DNA of 64,000 nt from Phellopilus nigrolimitatus. Lineage: Eukaryota; Basidiomycota; Agaricomycetes; Hymenochaetales; Hymenochaetaceae. Shown here one piece after another: positions 25,250-36,279 of this stretch. Under the pieces are notes generated by a model. The model was not told the origin of the DNA, did no database searches, and saw only the letters and a program-made list of their open reading frames with translations. The stretch covers positions 248,001 to 312,000 of the forward strand of contig JAJOHG010000024.1 in assembly GCA_021029095.1 (NCBI GenBank). The letters run 5' to 3'. Positions within the stretch are counted from its first letter, which is position 1, and each line of letters opens with the position of its first letter. Both the position numbers and the translations under genes were made by a program.

Positions 25250-25888
25250 TCAATTAAGCAGTGCGTTTAAACAGAGAAACAAATGATGCGCTGCGTACTT
25301 GTTATGAATATATCCAAACATTAGATGACCCTTCAAATTATCGAGCACCTCCGCACTAACCTCCTTCAGCTCAGTATCTCTTCTGGAGACGGTGCTTAGC
25401 AACTGAACATATTTCCGCAGGGTGACGAGCTCGACCCCAACTTTCTTGTCTTTGCCTCTTTGTTCGTGGGCTTTGCAATACATCCGCAGGCTACGCATGA
25501 CGTTTATTGCGTGATAAGATCGTATTCTCCGACGTGAGCCGGACATCGAGCGGTTTCAGAAGCGTATGATAGCAGAGTTAGCGTTCATTGTCGACATACC
25601 TATAAGATGGAGAGCGCCAAAGCCGTTGAGAACGTCGCACAACGTACCCTAGCTGTATACCAGCTCTCGAACGTATTCTTGATGACGCTCGCGTAAGCCC
25701 GTGAGCATTGCGCTCACCGTTTCAGCTTGGTCGGTCTCCACTTTTTCCCGACACGTGTGCCAGATTATCGGAGGGGAGCGCCAGTGACATTGAAGGGCGA
25801 GGGGAATCAGAAGTACGAGAAAGCGTAAGCCACGCTCGACCAACGGGAGTTCTATGTCGACTTTTCGGAGTTCCATGACTTGATGCAT
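25250..25888 (-). other. Two open stretches, possible decayed or unknown gene
   Basis: Minus-strand frames of 79 codons (25888-25649, starting MHQVMELRKVDIELPL) and 98 codons (25546-25250, starting MSGSRRRIRSYHAINV) follow each other. I could not join them: the first frame ends at TAG and candidate splice sites put the second out of frame. No family is recognised. The rest of 24430-26077 shows no other feature. Confidence 0.25.
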
Positions 25889-26077
25889 GTATGTACATAG
25901 AGCTTAGTAGTACATGTAGTTAGCAGACGATCATTGTTACTATGATACATTAATAGTATCATTGATAGCTATCCGGGCACACATGTGGTCACGTGCTTGG
26001 GCACACGCATAATGACTAAGCTCTTTGTACAGACGGATTTTCAGACTCTCAGATCTCTTTGTTACTCCTTTTTCGCC

Positions 26078-26724
26078 ATGCTGCCGACGCTTCACTCGCA
26101 ATCGCTCTACGAGTACTCGACAGACTCCGGGAGCTCATTATACGCGCAAAATATCAATCCGTTATCGTTCTCGTCGTCGGTGGGAATCCCAGCAGGTCCG
26201 CCGCTGAACGCCGACCCGAACTCGCCAGACCTCTTCAACCAAAATGTCAAGCTTGCGATCCAATACGTCCAAGTTATCTCTCGGCTTGCGAGGACGGCCT
26301 TGGAAGGAATGTAAGGCTTCGAAAGACGCACAGAGATTCGCGTCGTTGACGAGTGTATGGAATATAGTGAGCAAGCCTTTGATCCTGCATCGCAATCAAA
26401 TCCTATGACGGCCGCAGGTAAGTTTTTCTTTGCTTTCATTCCGACATTCAGCTGCTCATCTATTCTATTCATGTAGCTGATATATCCTCGGTCCGCCATT
26501 ATCTCGGCTTGTTCACCGAGTTCCTGACGCAGTCGGGTGTCGGCGCGCTCCCGCTGCTCGCCATGCCGCCCGATGGCTCCGCACCAACACCATCAGAGGA
26601 GAGCGCGCTCTTGGCTCAGACGGCAAACGCAGTCACGGCGCTATACGCGCGTCAGAAGCAGGTACAGGAGAACAATGCGGTGGTGGCGAGCCTGCTGGCC
26701 GTCCCGGAGAGTTCGCGCCGATGA
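26078..26724 (+). CDS. Unknown 176-aa protein
   Basis: Three exons: 26078-26310, 26368-26417 and 26477-26724, total 531 nt. Both introns have GTAAG donors and TAG acceptors and join in frame (GGA-ATT-GAG and GCA-GCT-GAT). The chosen start gives MLPTLHSQSLYEYSTDSGSS. Upstream in-frame codons are possible but less likely. The protein has no signal peptide or membrane segment. Its N-terminal half is Ser/Asn/Pro-rich and its C-terminal half looks helical (LLAQTANAVTALYARQKQV). No domain is recognised. The good splice signals and even codon use make it a likely real gene. Confidence 0.7.
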
Positions 26725-27006
26725 GGTGGACGGGCCCGGGCGGCTTGCTTTGACACGTTTCTCGGTCTGCAAGGACTTGGTCTGAATTGATGCGTGGTCT
26801 ACATTACTGCGGGTGATGTGCTTTGTTTGAAATGCAGCCCACCCAATATGGAATTTGGCTTGACTGGCTTCGCCCAAGCTGTGGCCCGGAACATACTGTG
26901 GCCGGGTTGTGGCTGCCGCTCCTTATAAAAACCTTTGTTCTTCTTCAACACGCGCACAACATACACAAATTATTGCTTCTTCTCTGCCACACTCCCGCAT
27001 TTCACA

Positions 27007-27844
27007 ATGTCACAAACTCTCACTTGTCTGTTTTCTCTCTACGACGAAGCGACGCCCGAGCATCTCGGGTACTTGCACGACCCGGAGCTCGGTGGGAACA
27101 CCAAAATATGCATTCGTGCCGACAGGAAGGGCGACGCCGCCACGGCGCTCTTCGTGCGCATCCCGCCGCCGCAGCGCGGGCACCCGGTGCGCACGCTGCG
27201 CTCGACCGCGACCGCGACGACGATGAGCCTCGACCACGCGGAGATCCTCCTGCAGGAAGCGGTGTACGTCAAATGGGCCTTCGACGCAAAGCGCGTCGAG
27301 GCGCTCCGTGACGAGGCGGCGATCTACGCGGCGCGGCTTACGCCGCTCCAGGGCACCGTCGTCCCGCGCCTCGTCGGCTTCTACGAGTCGGTGGACCACG
27401 CGAATCCCTTTGCGCTGTCCATCTTCGAGCACTGCTCCGGACCGGTCCTGAGCGACTACGCCGAGTACAGGTACGTCCGGGCACGCTACACTTACACATC
27501 GCATTGATTGTCGCTAACGCATGCTGTTTGCTAGCCGCCAGTACATGATGGCTGCGTGCGCGCTGCACGGGGTCGGGGTGAGCCACAACCAGCTCGCGCT
27601 CGGCCTCCGGGGCGACGCGCGCTTCGTCGACAGGCACGTCATCGCAGACCAGGCGGGGCGCGTGCGCATCGTCGACTTCACACGCGCGAACCTGCACTTC
27701 TGTCCAGGTGCGCCGCTGCGCGTTGCAGGCGGAGCGCCGGCCGAGGAGAGACGCGGGTGCTGCGACGAGCTTGCGCATCTCGAGATCGTTGTCGGCGAGC
27801 GCCGGACGGGCGATCGGGCGACGGGTCGTTGGTTGTTGGATTGA
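27007..27844 (+). CDS. Degenerate protein-kinase-like protein
   Basis: Two exons, 27007-27470 and 27535-27844, 774 nt, 257 aa. A TATAAAA at 26924-26930 lies about 80 bp before the ATG. The segment EAAIYAARLTPLQG, then VVPRLVGFYES, resembles the alphaC/beta4 region of fungal kinase-like proteins. HGVGVSHNQLALG stands where the catalytic HRD loop would be and VRIVDFTRA where DFG would be. Both key motifs are altered, so it is probably a pseudokinase or a small choline-kinase-fold relative. It is much shorter than a full kinase. Codon use is very GC-rich compared with its neighbours. Confidence 0.65.
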
Positions 27845-28157
27845 AGTAGCAGGTCTTGTGCTTCTGCATTGTCTTGACTTTCCTTGTAATGAGTTTGTCT
27901 GCCTTGCACGTTTGGAATATAATCGATTTTATCCGTGTATGCTTACGTCATTATAATATGAGTCAGCGTCTTGGATTCAAAGTCAGACTGAAGCTCTGCT
28001 CAGGCATCTCACCTTCACGACGGCTACTTCTCATTTCTTCTATAACACACTATTTGAACAGCGGAATCACTATCTACAGGACCTGAATAATCTGTTCACC
28101 CTTTTGGATTTATCTTCGATATATACCCACATTCTTTCCTAAGTCTACTTCTTGAAC

Positions 28158-29068
28158 ATGGACGCGGAAAGACTGCTAGCGACATCTGAGGTAGCCATGG
28201 AATACGCGGCGCTGAAGCATGACGACCACTGTCCGAAAGGGATGTACCTGATCCCATCTACGGAGACTATTCTGGCTTGGGACGGCGTGCTTTTCGTGCA
28301 CCAAGGTGGGAGTACTCGCCCTTACATAAGAAATAATCGGTTGTTCATGGGGTGTCTTCTTCTCTTGTATATCTGGGTTGTTTGCAGGATATTACGCAGA
28401 CTCGATCCTAAAGTTCCGCATCCGCTTCCCTTTCACGTACCCTACGCGCGCCCCAACGGTCACGTTCGCGACCGACGTCTTCCATCCGCTCATCTCCCAA
28501 GAAGACGGTACCCTAAACGTCGCACCGCGCTTCTCGCCGTGGAGGTTCGCTAATTTCTCCTTTTAGGAAAAGGAAAGCTGATACTCATTCCGTACGAAAC
28601 TGTCTAGACCGAAACAAGATCATGTGTTCCATCTTCTTCATTGGATCAAGGTCGTCTTCAAGAAGGAGACGCTTGACAACCTCAAGGAGAGCGACTGTCT
28701 GAACAAAGAAGCTTTCAGGTGATTTTTCTCGATCTTCAAGTTGCGTCACAAGACTGACCTGAGTCTTCTTTGTCGCAGATTGTAAGTTGTTTTTCAGGTC
28801 CTGCTTTTGAAGACGCTGAAGGACGCTTTTCTTGAAAAGGTACCACGACTCTACACAGTCGTTCGCCGCCCTCGCGACGCAGTCCGCCATGCTCTCGCAG
28901 TCTGCGCCGACGCTTTTCGAGAGCGCGCACGGCGCCGCGGGCGCACCTGGGTCGAGGGTGCAAACGCAGGATATCTTCTTCCGCGAGACGCGAGCGGGCG
29001 AGCTCGACCCGCTGCGGGAAAAGCTCGGGCTTCGTCCGTGGGTTGTTTCGGCGGGCCGCGAGGCGTGA
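28158..29068 (+). CDS. E2 ubiquitin-conjugating enzyme variant, AKTIP/FTS type (no catalytic Cys)
   Basis: Exons 28158-28305, 28388-28544, 28608-28718, a 3-nt micro-exon 28779-28781, and 28840-29068, giving 215 aa. Without the micro-exon the frame is also kept (214 aa). The UBC fold is clear: GYYADSILKFRIRFPFTYP, then VFHPLISQEDGTLNV, then HVFHLLHWIKVVF. The position of the active Cys after the HP motif is not a Cys, as in the AKTIP/FTS family. In filamentous fungi the FTS protein works with Hook and FHIP to link early endosomes to dynein. The start is the ATG at 28158. The donor of intron 2 is the unusual GTTCGC. Confidence 0.85.
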
Positions 29069-29303
29069 TGCACTCTGCAAGAGCCGCAATGCAGCTTGGT
29101 GTATCGGGTTTTTCTTAGAATTGACTCCGATATCGATGCTGGTTTCAGAGGAGGGCGCTTCCGCAGGCTTACACCCATTGTGCCTTTTTTGCACACGACA
29201 AGGAAAGAAACTGGCCTTGCTGATTTATATCAAATAAGCAGACAATATTATATTTTGCTACTTCTTGCTTAAGGAGTCCCGATTCGCATGGGCTTCTTAA
29301 GTA

Positions 29304-29330
29304 CCCACACCAGACAAGTGTAGGTGTGGG
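29304..29330. other. Hairpin between two convergent genes
   Basis: CCCACACC (29304-29311) and GGTGTGGG (29323-29330) form a perfect 8-bp stem with an 11-nt loop. It lies between the 3' ends of the E2 variant (plus) and an F-box gene (minus). It could affect 3' end formation. The rest of 29069-29643 shows nothing else. Confidence 0.3.
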
Positions 29331-29643
29331 CTTTCACACATAAAAAAAAAACTTACTCTTTTCGATCAAGAGTAGAAGAATGAGTATGCACTTACTTTGC
29401 TAACTCATGGAGACTCTGGGTCTTTTCCAGAACGATTGCATAGTCTGCGGTAGAAAAATTCGGTGCTGTCACATGTTGAATAATCAGTCCGAGTCTTAAG
29501 TACTAGGCCAAGTCTTATTTGCATAATGCGAAATCATTATGGCTGTATTATAATTAGAGATTACAAAAGGAGAGAACATTGCAAGAATTACATGTATTGA
29601 AACACAGCAAGCGGTTTGGCCAATCACATATGTAGCACGGATC

Positions 29644-31164
29644 TCACTCCTCAGATTCATCAGACTCAGATTCATCAGACTCGTCTTCCTCAAGCTCATC
29701 TTCTTCGAACTCCAGGCCCAATCCCTCTGCGCCGCAGCGCACGATGCGCCAGTCCTTCTGAAGCAAGCTTATATGACTGTACTTCGTCTTCACCAGCTTT
29801 AACGTCGGCTCTGGGATATCCCAACGAGACGTGATCATTTGTGCAGCAGCCTCGATGACGCGCGGGTCATACATAACGCTTTCGTCCTTTACTCGGTTGA
29901 AGACGCACCTCCGGAGGTATATACGCTCGAGAACCGGGCACAGATTTATGGTCCCCGGTTGCGAATGCAGCTCAAGCGCCATGAGAAGGCGGTGCGAAAG
30001 CGTGCAGCAGGACGAGAGGGTGAGCTCCTTCAGGCCTGGCATGTGCTGAAGCATCGCAATGAGCTGCGGCTCGTGCTCGACGATGGAGTACACGGTGAAG
30101 GATACAAGCGGCGGACGGGAGCGCGCCAGGAGCTCGGGGATTCCGTAGTTCGTGTTGCGGCTCACCCGCATTTCGTCACGCCAGGGCATGCGCACGGCGT
30201 CATTGACGATTCGAAGCTCTCCAAGCGCGGGGAGTGTGAGCTCTGCGATGAGGGCGCCGATCACGGATCGCGCGCCATGCGACCCGACCTCCATCCAGTG
30301 CAGTTTGGGGAGGACCAGGTGCGGGAGATTTCTCTCTGAAGGGAGCCTTGAGCAGGACGGGTACACGTGTAGGCGTTCGAGATTAGGTGCCATGGAGAGG
30401 AGAAAGAGGCAGTCTGAGACAGAGGGAAAGCACTGGGGCGGGTGGGTGTGTTCTAATTGTAGGTTCGTCAGGTGCTCTAGAACGCATGGCGTCGATGAGA
30501 GCAGTCGGATGTCTCCGTGCAGATCGAGTAACGTAAGGCGAGGCGCCTTGGACAGGTCGAGGTGGAAGGTAGGTTGTCCGTAACGCCGGTCGATGGGTGC
30601 CTTGAATACGAGATTCTCTAAGAGCGGGAGGTCGTCCAATATCCACTTCCAGTCGGGCGCGTCAACGAAAACGTTGCAAACCATCGCGAAAAGTAGCCAA
30701 CGCCTCTGCTGGGCCACCATCGAGCCGAGCGCACACTCGAAAACCGATGGCTTTCCTGTCCTGGGGTCGCGTTCGAGATACTTCTGGGCTGTTTCGGGTT
30801 TAAGGCACAACCCAATGGTGAGCGGGACGTCCTGCGACCGCCGGAGGCAGACGTCCAGCCCAGCCACACTCTGCTTGGAGACGCCGAGCATTACGATGTT
30901 CGCCCAAAGAAGAGGGTTGGATAGTGCAACTTCGCGCCAGTGCCTGCACACAGAAGCGAGGACCTGAACTGTACTCGCGGACCTGAAGTCGACATCGCCC
31001 CAAAGCCTGTCGTTCATTATGCACTGGTTGAAAATATGCACGAGCACATCATCCGGTATAAAAGATTGCATCATAAGCCAGGAGAACGGTGTGCGTTGCT
31101 TTCGAGGGACAAGTCCTGGATACGTGGAATCAACTAGGAATGTTCGGTTCGAGTAAAGTGACAT
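29644..31164 (-). CDS. F-box/LRR protein, 506 aa
   Basis: Single uninterrupted frame. The F-box-like segment FIPDDVLVHIFNQCI (about residues 35-50) is followed by VCRHWREVALSNPLLWANI, the usual F-box end in agaricomycete F-box/LRR proteins. About 350 residues of leucine-rich repeats come next (for example LTLLDLHGDIRLL and LKELTLSSCCTLS). The C-terminus is a very acidic tail of D/E/S repeats, coded by a short duplicated DNA word. Such proteins are thought to serve as substrate receptors of SCF ubiquitin ligases. The target is unknown. It is divergent from the RNF10 gene across about 300 bp. It is only distantly related to the other F-box genes in the window. Confidence 0.85.
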   Translation of the reverse strand: MSLYSNRTFLVDSTYPGLVPRKQRTPFSWLMMQSFIPDDVLVHIFNQCIMNDRLWGDVDFRSASTVQVLASVCRHWREVALSNPLLWANIVMLGVSKQSVAGLDVCLRRSQDVPLTIGLCLKPETAQKYLERDPRTGKPSVFECALGSMVAQQRRWLLFAMVCNVFVDAPDWKWILDDLPLLENLVFKAPIDRRYGQPTFHLDLSKAPRLTLLDLHGDIRLLSSTPCVLEHLTNLQLEHTHPPQCFPSVSDCLFLLSMAPNLERLHVYPSCSRLPSERNLPHLVLPKLHWMEVGSHGARSVIGALIAELTLPALGELRIVNDAVRMPWRDEMRVSRNTNYGIPELLARSRPPLVSFTVYSIVEHEPQLIAMLQHMPGLKELTLSSCCTLSHRLLMALELHSQPGTINLCPVLERIYLRRCVFNRVKDESVMYDPRVIEAAAQMITSRWDIPEPTLKLVKTKYSHISLLQKDWRIVRCGAEGLGLEFEEDELEEDESDESESDESEE

Positions 31165-31465
31165 GACGAGGCAGATGGAGGGTCGAGTTGGGAGTTATCA
31201 AGATGAAAGAAGGCATTTTCATATTTTATATGAGGTTGGGAAAGCCACAACAACCATCAGAAAACAAAGAGACTACGGCAAAGAGCAGTGGCTGCTTTCG
31301 AAAAGTTGTCAGCATTCACACGGTAGTCGTGTGAACGCACAACCATTTCAGGCGTATCACGAGTCATAGGATTCTCGGAGGCGACTCTGCTCTGTCACCG
31401 TCGTCGTGCGCGACGGCGGCGAATTCATCTTCAACGACACCGCCAACGACCGACGGCCCCCGGCG
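31165..31465. promoter_or_regulatory. Shared promoter region between divergent F-box and RNF10 genes
   Basis: About 300 bp separate the start of the minus-strand F-box gene (31164) from the plus-strand RNF10 start (31466). No clear TATA box was seen. Control of both genes from here is inferred from layout. Confidence 0.35.
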
Positions 31466-33617
31466 ATGGACTCGAGTCCTCGTTCTGCAGGCGGCGTCAA
31501 CAACAACAGCGGCAATAGTAAACCTCCCGGCGTGACGGCGACTCAAAGCGGCGGAACGGTGCAGAAGCGATCGAACAAGATGGCGAGCGGGCAGTCGCTC
31601 AACCATCTGCTCAACTTCACGCTGCCTCCGAGGCAGACGCACGCGCTGCAGAGCATTCCGCGTCGGAGCCGGAAGACAGCGACGGGGTACGGTGTCTGGA
31701 ACAAGGAGAGTAAGTGCAACATGTCTAATTTCGCCTCCCATCTCCGATGTGTATGCTGAAGGACGTCCACAGAGTTCGTCAACGCGCAGTATAGGTTCGT
31801 CATGAAACCCTCGGGTGACTATACTGTCCATTTCGCAGATCCAGATATGTACGTCAATTATTATAAATATTAGCTCGATTGCTGACATTGGTGTAGATTC
31901 TTTCAATGGCAGGACATTCTACAGGTCATAATCCCCCGTACATCAGCTCTGGCAGCTGCAGTTGGTCGGCAGGAGGAACATTCGGAACAAGACGAAGGTC
32001 AAACTACGTGTCCTATTTGCTTATCGCCCCCTTCAGCTCCCCGAATGACCAAGTGCGGCCATGTCAGTTTCTATTATTTTATCATATCAGCTTTTACTTA
32101 CTTCATGCTTTCTGTAGGTATTCTGTTTTCCTTGCGTGCTCCATTATCTCAATACCTCGGACCATACGAAGTGGAACCGCTGCCCTATCTGCTTTGACTC
32201 CATTAATGAGAAGCAGCTGAAGAGCGTGAAGTGGTACGATGAGCCTACAAGCTACGATGACTCGATCGAGACCTCCCAGGAAGCATCCTCTTCGTCTTCG
32301 CAGATAGAGCTTTCGGGAGATTCTGCACGTCCAGGATCTACTTTGCGCATGCGTCTGATGGAGCGTCCTCAGATTACAACGTTGGCGCTCCCGCGTTCCC
32401 GAACTTGGCCATCCGACCTTATACCGCCCCACCAGGCACCCTTCCACTTTCTCCCCGACACATTCCGCTATTCTCGATTCATGCTAGCAACACCTACCTA
32501 CCTCCTCACAGACCTCTCTCGCGACCTCGATGAGCTCGCCTCCGAGCGCCGTATTCTATCCGGAATGAAGGACGAGTTGAGCGTAAGCTTTGTTGACGTA
32601 GCAGAGGCGAAGGTCCGCGGGCAAATGGAGAAGGCAGCGGCATTGGAAACAGAAGAGCTGAAGGAGGCGGTTGCGCGTGCAGAACAGAGTATGCGCGATA
32701 TCGAACGGAGCTTCGAGGAAAGGGGAAGGCGACGCATGGAAAGGGAGCAGAATCCCGAACTGCAGGATGTGGGCGCAGTGCCAGATGCCTTCCTGGCTAC
32801 GAAGGCGCACACACCCAAGCCGAGCTCGACAAGCCGTAATCAGCGCCCACGGCGGAATCTTAACCCGCCGCCACCGTCGACGTCGACGTATTACTTCTAC
32901 CAGGCCGCATCTGGCGCGCTTATTTTCCTGCACCCACTCGATATCCGCATCCTGCTTGCGCACTTCCACAGCTATGCGGAGTTCCCGGACTCGATTGCCG
33001 TGCGCGTGGATGCGTCCTCGGAGGGCTCCGTCGACGGCGAGCTGCGCCGCCGCTGCAAGTACCTTGCGCACGTGCCGGAAAGCGCCGACGTCGTCTTCGT
33101 CGAGGCGGACCTCGCGGGCGTTGTCGGCCCGGAAACACTTCGCACGTTCGAGGCGCCGCTGCGTGCTCGCCGCGCGAAGCGTCGCGAGAAAGGCAAGAAG
33201 GACGACCGTGCGCGCGCACGTGCGGAGGAGAGGGAGCGCGAGAAGCTCAGGCTTCCTGCGGCTCCTATGACGGTCCCGGCGGGCCTCGGAGGCGATTCCG
33301 AATTCGGCTACGTCGTGTCGCCTGTTAGCGAACCGCGCCCGCCCTCGCCAGAGGAAATCGTCGTCGAGGCGGACCCTCCACCGCCCTCCTCAGCTCCGTC
33401 TGGTGCATGGGGCCAGCGGAGCTTCGCTTCTGCGCTTGGTGGTCGTGCGCGCTCAGGGCAGCAGAGCCGGGTGCAGCGCGAAGCGGTAGAAGAGGACGAG
33501 TGGGATATGGATGCAGCATGGCACGAACTCGAGGCGGGAGGCGGAGGCGGAGGTGGGAGACGCAAGCGTCCGAATAGGCTTGTTGTTCTAGGAGGGGTGG
33601 GCGGGCGGAAACGATAA
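31466..33617 (+). CDS. RNF10/Mag2-type RING finger E3 ubiquitin ligase
   Basis: Four exons: 31466-31709, 31773-31848, 31897-32062 and 32118-33617, 1986 nt, 661 aa. The family signature is present in order: LNFTLPPRQTHALQSIPRRS, then YGVWNKEKFVNAQYRFVM, then FFQWQDILQVIIPR. The C3HC4 RING follows (CPICLSPPSAPRMTKCGHVF, completed by CVLHYL and WNRCPICFD; about residues 145-190). Then come LKSVKW, a charged coiled-coil region and a Gly/Arg-rich end. RNF10 and yeast Mag2 ubiquitinate 40S ribosomal proteins in ribosome quality control, which is the expected role. The last third of exon 4 (from about 33145) belongs to the inverted repeat and has a decayed copy at 22493-22885. Confidence 0.93.
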
Positions 33618-36127
33618 GCATGTTCCCCGGAGTCCTCTTGCATTTTGGCCTAGCCGGAGTTCTTTTATGAATTCGATTCCTCTTTTCACAGGGGAGCGGA
33701 TAGATAGTATGACTTAACATTTGTACAACAGCAATACGTGAACTAGTAATGAACCTTTACTTGCAGCGGTTTTGGAGAACAAAGACAAAAATTGCATATG
33801 TAATACTGTAATTACATAATTTCGATGTGTTGCCTGGGTTTCGCTTGGCCCACTTGGCTTGGACCACTTAACAAAAGTCAAAGACACACAAGGCCCTGTC
33901 GTTGCTAGGATTTCGGTCTGCTATATATTCACGCAATGCTACTCCAAACTCTGAGGCATAAAGCAAATCACCACCTTCGCAAGAATTTCGTATCAAACCC
34001 CTTGGATAGCTGTCGATGTCGAGCACTCGTCTCGCCCCGCGCTGCCTCACCCGCATCCTCCCTCAAAGTTTGCTCGGCCGGAAACTAGCAAACTCGTGTC
34101 GTCGATGCGAATTCAACATCCAACGGCTCCCAGCGGAGCTCCTAGCCGAGATTTTCACACATTGTCTTCCTGCTGAGCATGAACGCGCTGAGCCGAAAAT
34201 TTTCGCCGCTCCTCTAAATGTTGCCGGCGTATGTAGCTACTGGAGGCAGCTCGCACTCTCTTTGCCTCATCTCTGGTCGTGCTTCGATGTACTGCAGTAT
34301 TTCCCGTTCACAGACGAGTTTACGGAGCTCGCGTTGACAGACGCGTGGCTCGATCGCTCGCAAAATGCGCCTTTGTCCTTCTCGTTCGGCGTTGGCGTCG
34401 ACAAAAAGAAAAGAGACTTCGAGAGGGAGTTATTCGACGTATCATTCTTCTTTCTTTGTGAGCAACTCCTGAAGCACCAGTGCCGGTGGAAGCGTGTCTC
34501 GATCTGTTACAGCGACAACATGGTGACAAATTTCATGGGAGACTTCAAGTTGGCCATGACAGAAATGACGCTCCTAGAAGATCTGCATCTCCATTTTCCC
34601 ACAGATCGTGTGAGCCCGACGGTGGATTTGTCGCACTCCCCTCGTTTGAAATCGCTCTGCCTTTCTGGAAAGTTCTCCTTGTCATTTGGAGGTGTGGCCC
34701 TAGAGAACTTAAAGTTTATTGATCTGGATATCAACCAATTCCTGCCCGACGGTTCGCTATCATTGATCGATGGTTTATTTGTCATTTTGCAGAGTGCCCC
34801 ACGCTTGGAAGAATTCTACGCGACCGTGCCCGGGGATGTCGCTTCAACCGACGAAACCGTAGATATCCACCTGGAATCTCTGCAAGTACTCGGACTTAGC
34901 TTCTTTCTGGCAGATCACACAGCGGTGAGATCCTTGCTGGATAGACTTACGCTCCCTTCGCTGGTGGAATTCAACCTCGCTATCGAACTCATGCACCCGA
35001 TCGAACTCCACCTACCAGAGAACGTGTCTTTCGGCATTGCGGACTTTCTAGGCCGCTCGCGTGCGCCGTTGACTCACTTCGCGCTGCAGGCCCCGGCAGT
35101 CCGAGCGGGAGAAACGCTTGCGTGCCTGCGCCTCTGTCCGCGCCTGAAGTCCCTCGCTCTCGTCGACCTGTTTTTCTCTAATTTCCAGATGCTCGATATC
35201 ATCACTCGTCTTACTCTGCATTGCGATGACGCCTCCGAGAGCCTATTTCCGGAGCTCGAGATACTGGAGTTCACAGCCAGGCAACTGCCGAACATGTATC
35301 GCGAGTTTTCTTCAATGCTGGTCTCGAGGTGGGCAGTAGGGATCGGCGCGCGCAGGTACTTGCGGGAAGTTAGGCTGCGTGAAAAAGATACTTGGTTCGT
35401 CCGGGAAGGGCCAGCGAAGAGGTATATAGAGAAAGGACTGAGGGTGACTTCGCTGAACGATTTGCCTGGGTTAAAGCTAATTGATCGCTTGTTGTCGTAA
35501 TAATTCCGCTTTTGTCTGTATTTATTGAATTTTCCTTATGTTAATGAACACGATAACGCCGATGACTTTGACGATAAAATATATCTTCTTGGAAAGGGTA
35601 AAACAACGATTGTCTAAATCCGAGGTGAGAAACGGTGACCACGTCGAGACTGCCAAGGATATGAGCTGTTCGACAGATATAAAAGAAGAATTGAACGATG
35701 TCATATCTACGGTAACTGCTACATACTGTATCATGAAACTGAGTTCCATAGGCCCATGGTGCTTGCTTCAATTAGATAAACGGTAATATTGCCGCCAGCT
35801 TTCGATTCACATGTCCCGCGCCCGCCAATTATTAGTATATTCGTCCCCTTTAAGCGTATATAATTTCGAGCTTCTGTTTGGAATACGTCGGAACAATGGA
35901 GGTATATAACTTATTTCATAAGAACTTAATGAGAAGGATGTCATGATGGAAGCACCCGTGTGCTTGATTCCGACATAAGACCCTTCCCAGCCACAACGAT
36001 AGCCACTTTAGGGTCTCGTGTATTATGTTTTGCTTCTTCTACATGACTTTGCTCCTTTCGGTAGAAGTGTGGCATAAAGAAGCACTGAAAACTTCAAGAA
36101 GCATTGTAAGATCGAAGCAGCAGCCAG
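33145..36127. repeat. Right arm of the imperfect inverted repeat
   Basis: Mirror of 20220-22880. It starts inside RNF10 exon 4, passes the intact F-box gene at 34016-35500 and its 3' flank to about 35625, then holds about 390 bp absent from the left arm (35630-36017, no gene seen). It ends with a block matching 20220-20345. About 10 kb of unique sequence separates the arms. Confidence 0.85.
34016..35500 (+). CDS. F-box/LRR protein, 494 aa (intact copy)
   Basis: Single frame starting MSSTRLAPRCLTRILPQSLL. The F-box-like region FNIQRLPAELLAEIFTHCL and GVCSYWRQLALSLPHLWS is followed by leucine-rich repeats to the end (LRLCPRLKSLALVDL, FPELEILEFTARQL). It is a likely SCF substrate receptor. It is the functional partner of the decayed inverted copy at 20491-21973. 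The two share more than 80% of aligned residues by eye. It also resembles the LRR part of the next gene at 36280. The start is supported by conservation of the first 20 residues in the pseudogene. Confidence 0.88.
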   Translation: MSSTRLAPRCLTRILPQSLLGRKLANSCRRCEFNIQRLPAELLAEIFTHCLPAEHERAEPKIFAAPLNVAGVCSYWRQLALSLPHLWSCFDVLQYFPFTDEFTELALTDAWLDRSQNAPLSFSFGVGVDKKKRDFERELFDVSFFFLCEQLLKHQCRWKRVSICYSDNMVTNFMGDFKLAMTEMTLLEDLHLHFPTDRVSPTVDLSHSPRLKSLCLSGKFSLSFGGVALENLKFIDLDINQFLPDGSLSLIDGLFVILQSAPRLEEFYATVPGDVASTDETVDIHLESLQVLGLSFFLADHTAVRSLLDRLTLPSLVEFNLAIELMHPIELHLPENVSFGIADFLGRSRAPLTHFALQAPAVRAGETLACLRLCPRLKSLALVDLFFSNFQMLDIITRLTLHCDDASESLFPELEILEFTARQLPNMYREFSSMLVSRWAVGIGARRYLREVRLREKDTWFVREGPAKRYIEKGLRVTSLNDLPGLKLIDRLLS

Positions 36128-36279
36128 CAAGCCACATCTTGCTTGCAGAATCTTAATTCCTGAAGATCTTTTTTACCTGTGTATATAAAGCTGGGGCGTC
36201 AGGCAAGCTCGACGGCACCAGAAGATACTTTTTACCCTCCACCCGCGCTCGTATCCTTGGCCTTCCAGCGTTCTACGTT

